Of a DNA stretch of 7,736 bases, positions 4,902 through 7,736 are shown piece by piece (within the stretch, counting starts at the first letter, position 1; each line of letters begins with the position of its first letter). Location: positions 1 to 7,736 of the forward strand of contig SXJQ01000239.1 of assembly GCA_005779345.1 (NCBI GenBank). The letters are read 5' to 3'. Source of the stretch: Actinomycetota bacterium. Lineage in GTDB: Bacteria; Actinomycetota; Acidimicrobiia; IMCC26256; PALSA-610. A program made the position numbers and the translations under genes. Below the pieces are notes generated by a model. The model searched no databases. It had not been told where the DNA came from and worked only from the letters and a program-made list of their open reading frames with translations.

Positions 4902-7132
4902 TCTTCGACGGCCTGCGGGTGCTCTCGGTCGGGAGTGACCTCGCGGCCCTGTACGCGGCCAAGTTGCTCGCCGACCTCGGTGCCGACGTCGTGTTGTGGG
5001 AACCGCCGGGCGGCCACCCGCTGCGCGCCGACGGCCCGCGCGAGGGCCTGTTCGCCTACCTCACGACGTCGCAGCGGTCGATCGCCGGCGACCCTTCGCC
5101 CTGGCTCGCCGCGTCCGACATCGTCGTGCGTACCGATCCGCTCCCGCTCGCGTTCCCGATCGCCGATCCACGTGCGCTCGTGACGGTCGACATCTCCGCG
5201 GTCGGCCATGGCGGTCCCGACGACGCCTTGAACGCGGCGGGGCTCACCGAGGAGGTGCTCCAGGCCCGCAGCGGCGCGCTGTCGGGGCATGGGCACCTCG
5301 GCCAGACGCCGTTGACGATCGGTGGTCGGCTCGGCGAGTACGTCGCCGGTGCGTTCGGCGCGCTGAGCGCGCTCACCGCGTGGCGGCGGGCGTCGGTCAC
5401 GGGCGTCGCCGAACTCTGCGACGTCTCGAAGCTCGAGGCGATGCAGCTCACGATGCTCACGACCCCGACGCTGATGGCGCGATTCCCGGGTGGGAGCGGC
5501 CAGACGTTGCGGTTCGTGATGATCCCCGGCAACGAGCCGACGGCCGACGGCGAGTACGTCGGCATCACCACCGTCACGAGCGCGCAGTGGCGCGCGTTGC
5601 TCGGTGCGATGGGACGCGACGACCTGCTCGCCGACACCGACCTGGCCCAGATGTTCGGGCGGTTCGTGCGCGCCGAGGAGGTGAACGCGATGCTGCGCGC
5701 GTTCACCGAATCCCATACCGCCGCGGAAGTCGACCGGATGTGTCACGCGGCGCGGGTCCCCGTGGCCATCGTCGGCAACGGTGCGCTGCTGCCCACGTTC
5801 GAACAGATACGGGTCCGCGACGTGTTCGTGCCCCAACCCGGCGGCGACTTCGTGCGGCCACGCGCCCCGTGGCGATTCCACGGCGTCGCCGACCGCATGA
5901 TGACGTCCGCGCCGCACGCGGGCGAGCACGACGCCGATGCCCCGTGGGCTGCGCGTCCGCGCCCGCGAGGCCGCGGCGCGGCACCGAGCGCGGGCGCGGA
6001 TCCCGCCGCTCGGCCGCTCGCCGGAATCCGCGTGCTCGACTTCACCGCGTTCTGGGCAGGGCCTTTCGCCACGGCCTGGCTCGCGGCGCTCGGTGCCGAG
6101 GTCATCAAGGTCGAATCGGTGCAACGACCCGACGGCATCCGTTTCTCCGCCATGATGCGACCCCACCAAGCGTCTCGGTACTACGAGATGTCGGCGTTGT
6201 TCCACGCGGTGAACCTCGACAAGCGCGGCATCACGCTCGACCTCTCCCAACCCGAGGGTGTCGAACTCGCGCGCCGACTCGTGGCCGAGGTCGACGTCGT
6301 CTGCGAGAACTTCACGCCGAGGGTGATGGACGACTTCGGGCTCGACTGGGACGCGTTGAGCGCGGTGAACCCGCGGCTCGTGATGCTGCGGCTGCCCGCG
6401 TTCGGCCTGTCGGGGCCGTGGCGCGACCGTCCCGGGTTCGCGCAGACGATGGAGCAACTCACCGGGATGGCGTGGGTCACCGGCTACGAGGGCGGTCCGC
6501 CGATCATCGCGGGTGGTGTCGTCGACCCCGCGGTCGGGGTGCACGCGGCAATCGGCGTGCTCGCGGGTCTCGCGCACCGCGACGCCGGCGGCGAGGGCGT
6601 CTTGGTCGAGGTGCCGATGGTCGACGTCGCGGTGGGCATGACGGCCGAGCAGGTGATCCACCACCAACTCACCGGGGAGGTGCTCGGTCGCCGCGGTGAA
6701 GGTGGCGTCTACCGCTGCGCGGGCGGCCCCGACGAATGGGTCGCGATCGACCGGGTGTCGGATCCGCTCGGCGACGCGGCGCGGGGTGCGTGGTGCGCCG
6801 AACGCACGAAGGAGGCGGCGGAGGCCGAACTGCTGGCGGAGGGGATCCCGGCGCTGTCGATGCGCCCGGGGCATCTCGGGCTCGACGACCCCCAACTCGT
6901 CGCCCGCGGGTACTTCGAGCCGCTCGTCCATCCCGACGTGGGAGAGCACCACTTCCCGACCTGGCCGGTGCGATTCGACCGCGGCCCCGACCGGTATTGG
7001 CGGGGCCCGGCCCCGACGCTCGGCCGCGACACCGACGACGTGCTCCGCGAGTTGTTGGGCGTGGGCGACACCGAACTCGATGCGCTGCGGGCGGCCCACG
7101 TCATCGGCACCGAACCGCTGATGCAACCCTGA
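4898..7132 (+). CDS. two-domain CaiB/BaiF family III CoA-transferase
   Basis: A 744-residue protein made of two family III CoA-transferase halves. The GTG start overlaps the DUF35 stop as GTGA and gives the standard N-terminus IFDGLRVLSVGSDLAALYAAK. Half 1 (about 1-345) has LLADLGADVVLWEPPGGHPL but lacks most of the usual RS..LDL segment. Its active-site region PLTIGGRLGEYVAG carries E147 where the catalytic Asp normally stands. A low-complexity Arg/Ala/Pro linker (about 350-370) leads to half 2, which begins PLAGIRVLDFTAFWAGPF (from 373) and contains LGAEVIKVES, NLDKRGITLDLSQPEG, VVCENFTPRVMDDFGLDW, NPRLVMLRLPAFGLSGPW and IIAGGVVDPAVGVHAA with D543 at the catalytic Asp position. Family members move CoA from an acyl-CoA to a free acid through an aspartyl intermediate. 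Members normally act as interlocked dimers of about 400-residue chains, so this fusion may form a pseudo-dimer with one active half. The substrate is unknown; a branched or steroid-derived acid is inferred from its neighbours. Confidence 0.9.
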   Translation: MIFDGLRVLSVGSDLAALYAAKLLADLGADVVLWEPPGGHPLRADGPREGLFAYLTTSQRSIAGDPSPWLAASDIVVRTDPLPLAFPIADPRALVTVDISAVGHGGPDDALNAAGLTEEVLQARSGALSGHGHLGQTPLTIGGRLGEYVAGAFGALSALTAWRRASVTGVAELCDVSKLEAMQLTMLTTPTLMARFPGGSGQTLRFVMIPGNEPTADGEYVGITTVTSAQWRALLGAMGRDDLLADTDLAQMFGRFVRAEEVNAMLRAFTESHTAAEVDRMCHAARVPVAIVGNGALLPTFEQIRVRDVFVPQPGGDFVRPRAPWRFHGVADRMMTSAPHAGEHDADAPWAARPRPRGRGAAPSAGADPAARPLAGIRVLDFTAFWAGPFATAWLAALGAEVIKVESVQRPDGIRFSAMMRPHQASRYYEMSALFHAVNLDKRGITLDLSQPEGVELARRLVAEVDVVCENFTPRVMDDFGLDWDALSAVNPRLVMLRLPAFGLSGPWRDRPGFAQTMEQLTGMAWVTGYEGGPPIIAGGVVDPAVGVHAAIGVLAGLAHRDAGGEGVLVEVPMVDVAVGMTAEQVIHHQLTGEVLGRRGEGGVYRCAGGPDEWVAIDRVSDPLGDAARGAWCAERTKEAAEAELLAEGIPALSMRPGHLGLDDPQLVARGYFEPLVHPDVGEHHFPTWPVRFDRGPDRYWRGPAPTLGRDTDDVLRELLGVGDTELDALRAAHVIGTEPLMQP

Positions 7133-7163
7133 CCCGACGCACCTCCTGCCGGATCGGGTCAGG
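7128..7163. terminator. probable bidirectional terminator hairpin containing both stop codons
   Basis: CCTGACCCGA (7128-7137) and TCGGGTCAGG (7154-7163) form a perfect 10-bp stem with a 16-nt loop between two convergent genes whose stops are only 26 bp apart. The TGA of the CoA-transferase (7130-7132) lies in the left arm and the TGA of the DUF4352-like gene (7161 to 7159) in the right arm. There is no T-tract, which is not unusual in GC-rich actinobacteria. Confidence 0.6.
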
Positions 7164-7736
7164 TGAGGGTGCAGGTGCGCGGCGGATCGCCGAAGCGGGC
7201 GAAGACGGTGACCGAGACGACGCCCGCAGCGATCGCCTCGGCGGGCACGGGGAAGCAGAGGTTGCCGCGCACCGGCGTGTCGATCGGGATGGGATCGAAC
7301 GGGATCGCGGCGGGAACCACGCTGCATTCGAACGGGGTGTGCGAGGCCCCGGCACCGTCGACGAATTCGAGCTGAAGCGACGCGGCGAGCAGGCGCGCGT
7401 CGTCGCCGCGATTGACGATCTCGACGTCGACGAGCACGAAGTGCGATCCGACGGGCGGCGGCGGGTTGAACTCGTTCGCGGCTGCGATCTCGACATCGGC
7501 GTCGCGGTCGACGCCGTGGACGGTGAGCGTCCACCCGTCGCCGAGATCGGCCGCCGTGCCGATGGCGACCGGCGGCAGCGGTTCGGGAGCGACCGTCGGG
7601 ACGGGCGGTGTGGCAACCGTCGGGACCGGCAACGCCGGAAAGGCCGTGAACTCGGACGCGTCGAAGTCGCCCGAGACGTCGGTGTCGCCCGCAGCACTCA
7701 CAACGATCGGAACCGCGATCGCGGCGGCGATGGCGA
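7159..7736 (-). CDS. exported DUF4352-like protein (N-terminus beyond right edge)
   Basis: The frame is open from the stop at 7159-7161 to the right edge, so the start is missing. An in-frame GTG at 7701 is not the likely start, because the codons before it encode a hydrophobic run (AIAAAIAVPIVVSAAGD) typical of a signal-peptide core, with a possible cleavage after VSA. An acidic stretch and a Pro/Val/Thr-rich spacer (PVPTVATP repeated about twice) follow. Then comes a domain of about 130 residues with WTLTVHGV, a VGSHFVLVDVEIVNRGDDARLL core, a LQLEFVDGAGASH strand and a LCFPVPAEA motif, which resembles the beta-sandwich DUF4352 (telokin-like) domain. Three cysteines occur in the last third (FEC, NLC, RTC). 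Role unknown, probably an extracytoplasmic or cell-wall protein. It is convergent to the aldolase operon and has no evident link to it. Confidence 0.75.
   Translation of the reverse strand, partial: AIAAAIAVPIVVSAAGDTDVSGDFDASEFTAFPALPVPTVATPPVPTVAPEPLPPVAIGTAADLGDGWTLTVHGVDRDADVEIAAANEFNPPPPVGSHFVLVDVEIVNRGDDARLLAASLQLEFVDGAGASHTPFECSVVPAAIPFDPIPIDTPVRGNLCFPVPAEAIAAGVVSVTVFARFGDPPRTCTLT
7592..7630 (-). repeat. 24-bp-period tandem repeat encoding the Pro/Thr-rich spacer
   Basis: The 15-base motif at 7592-7606 recurs at 7616-7630 with one mismatch, a spacing of 24 bp that equals an 8-residue protein repeat (PVPTVATP, PVPTVAPE). It codes for the flexible spacer between the signal-peptide region and the DUF4352-like domain. 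Confidence 0.6.

Noticed and set aside
4364..7534. A 1056-codon open frame on the minus strand, opposite the DUF35 and CoA-transferase genes.
   Set aside because: Its product is dominated by Arg, Ala, Gly, His and Asp with no recognisable domain, and it lies against two genes with clear family motifs. Long antisense frames are expected in DNA of this GC content.
1..7736. Search for tRNA or rRNA genes, CRISPR arrays, insertion sequences, integrases, attachment sites or riboswitches.
   Set aside because: Nothing seen. There is no regularly spaced repeat array, no transposase-like product and no cloverleaf-like stretch, and the non-coding space (60-68 bp per gap) is too small for most of these.

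Overview
The window is very GC-rich and densely coding, with strong C/G preference at third codon positions. It has GTG starts, 4-bp GTGA gene overlaps, almost no Shine-Dalgarno sequences at the first genes of operons, and -10-like hexamers 6-9 nt upstream of start codons (leaderless transcripts). Together with the gene content (CaiB/BaiF CoA-transferases, an alpha-methylacyl-CoA racemase, a thiolase-fold protein with a DUF35 partner, amidohydrolase-2 paralogues) this suggests an actinobacterium that catabolises lipids or steroids, perhaps of the Acidimicrobiia or Mycobacteriales type. The taxonomic guess is inference; no rRNA or marker gene is present.

Layout. (i) Positions 1-375, minus strand: 5' part of an alpha-methylacyl-CoA racemase-like family III gene that runs off the left edge. 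(ii) 444-3152, minus strand: three tandem, overlapping paralogues of the amidohydrolase-2 (ACMSD-like TIM-barrel) family, transcribed in the order 2280-3152, 1361-2287, 444-1364. (iii) 3153-3212: a 60-bp divergent promoter region with a 23-bp imperfect palindrome. (iv) 3213-7132, plus strand: a tight operon of an Ltp2-like thiolase-fold aldolase, its DUF35 zinc-ribbon/OB-fold partner, and a two-domain family III CoA-transferase. (v) 7128-7163: a perfect inverted repeat between convergent genes, likely a bidirectional terminator. (vi) 7159-7736, minus strand: an exported DUF4352-like protein whose N-terminus lies off the right edge.

How the genes may work together (inference). A CoA-transferase could activate a carboxylate, and the racemase could set the configuration of an alpha-methyl-branched acyl-CoA. 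The aldolase-DUF35 pair could then cleave a beta-hydroxyacyl-CoA by a retro-aldol reaction, as Ltp2-ChsH2 does in steroid side-chain degradation. The three amidohydrolase-like proteins are the unexplained part. They keep the fold signature and one histidine, but all three lack the canonical HxH pair, the second His and the Asp metal ligands. They share a divergent control region with the aldolase operon, so they are probably part of the same pathway. No dehydrogenase, hydratase, transporter or regulator gene is in the window, so the substrate cannot be named.
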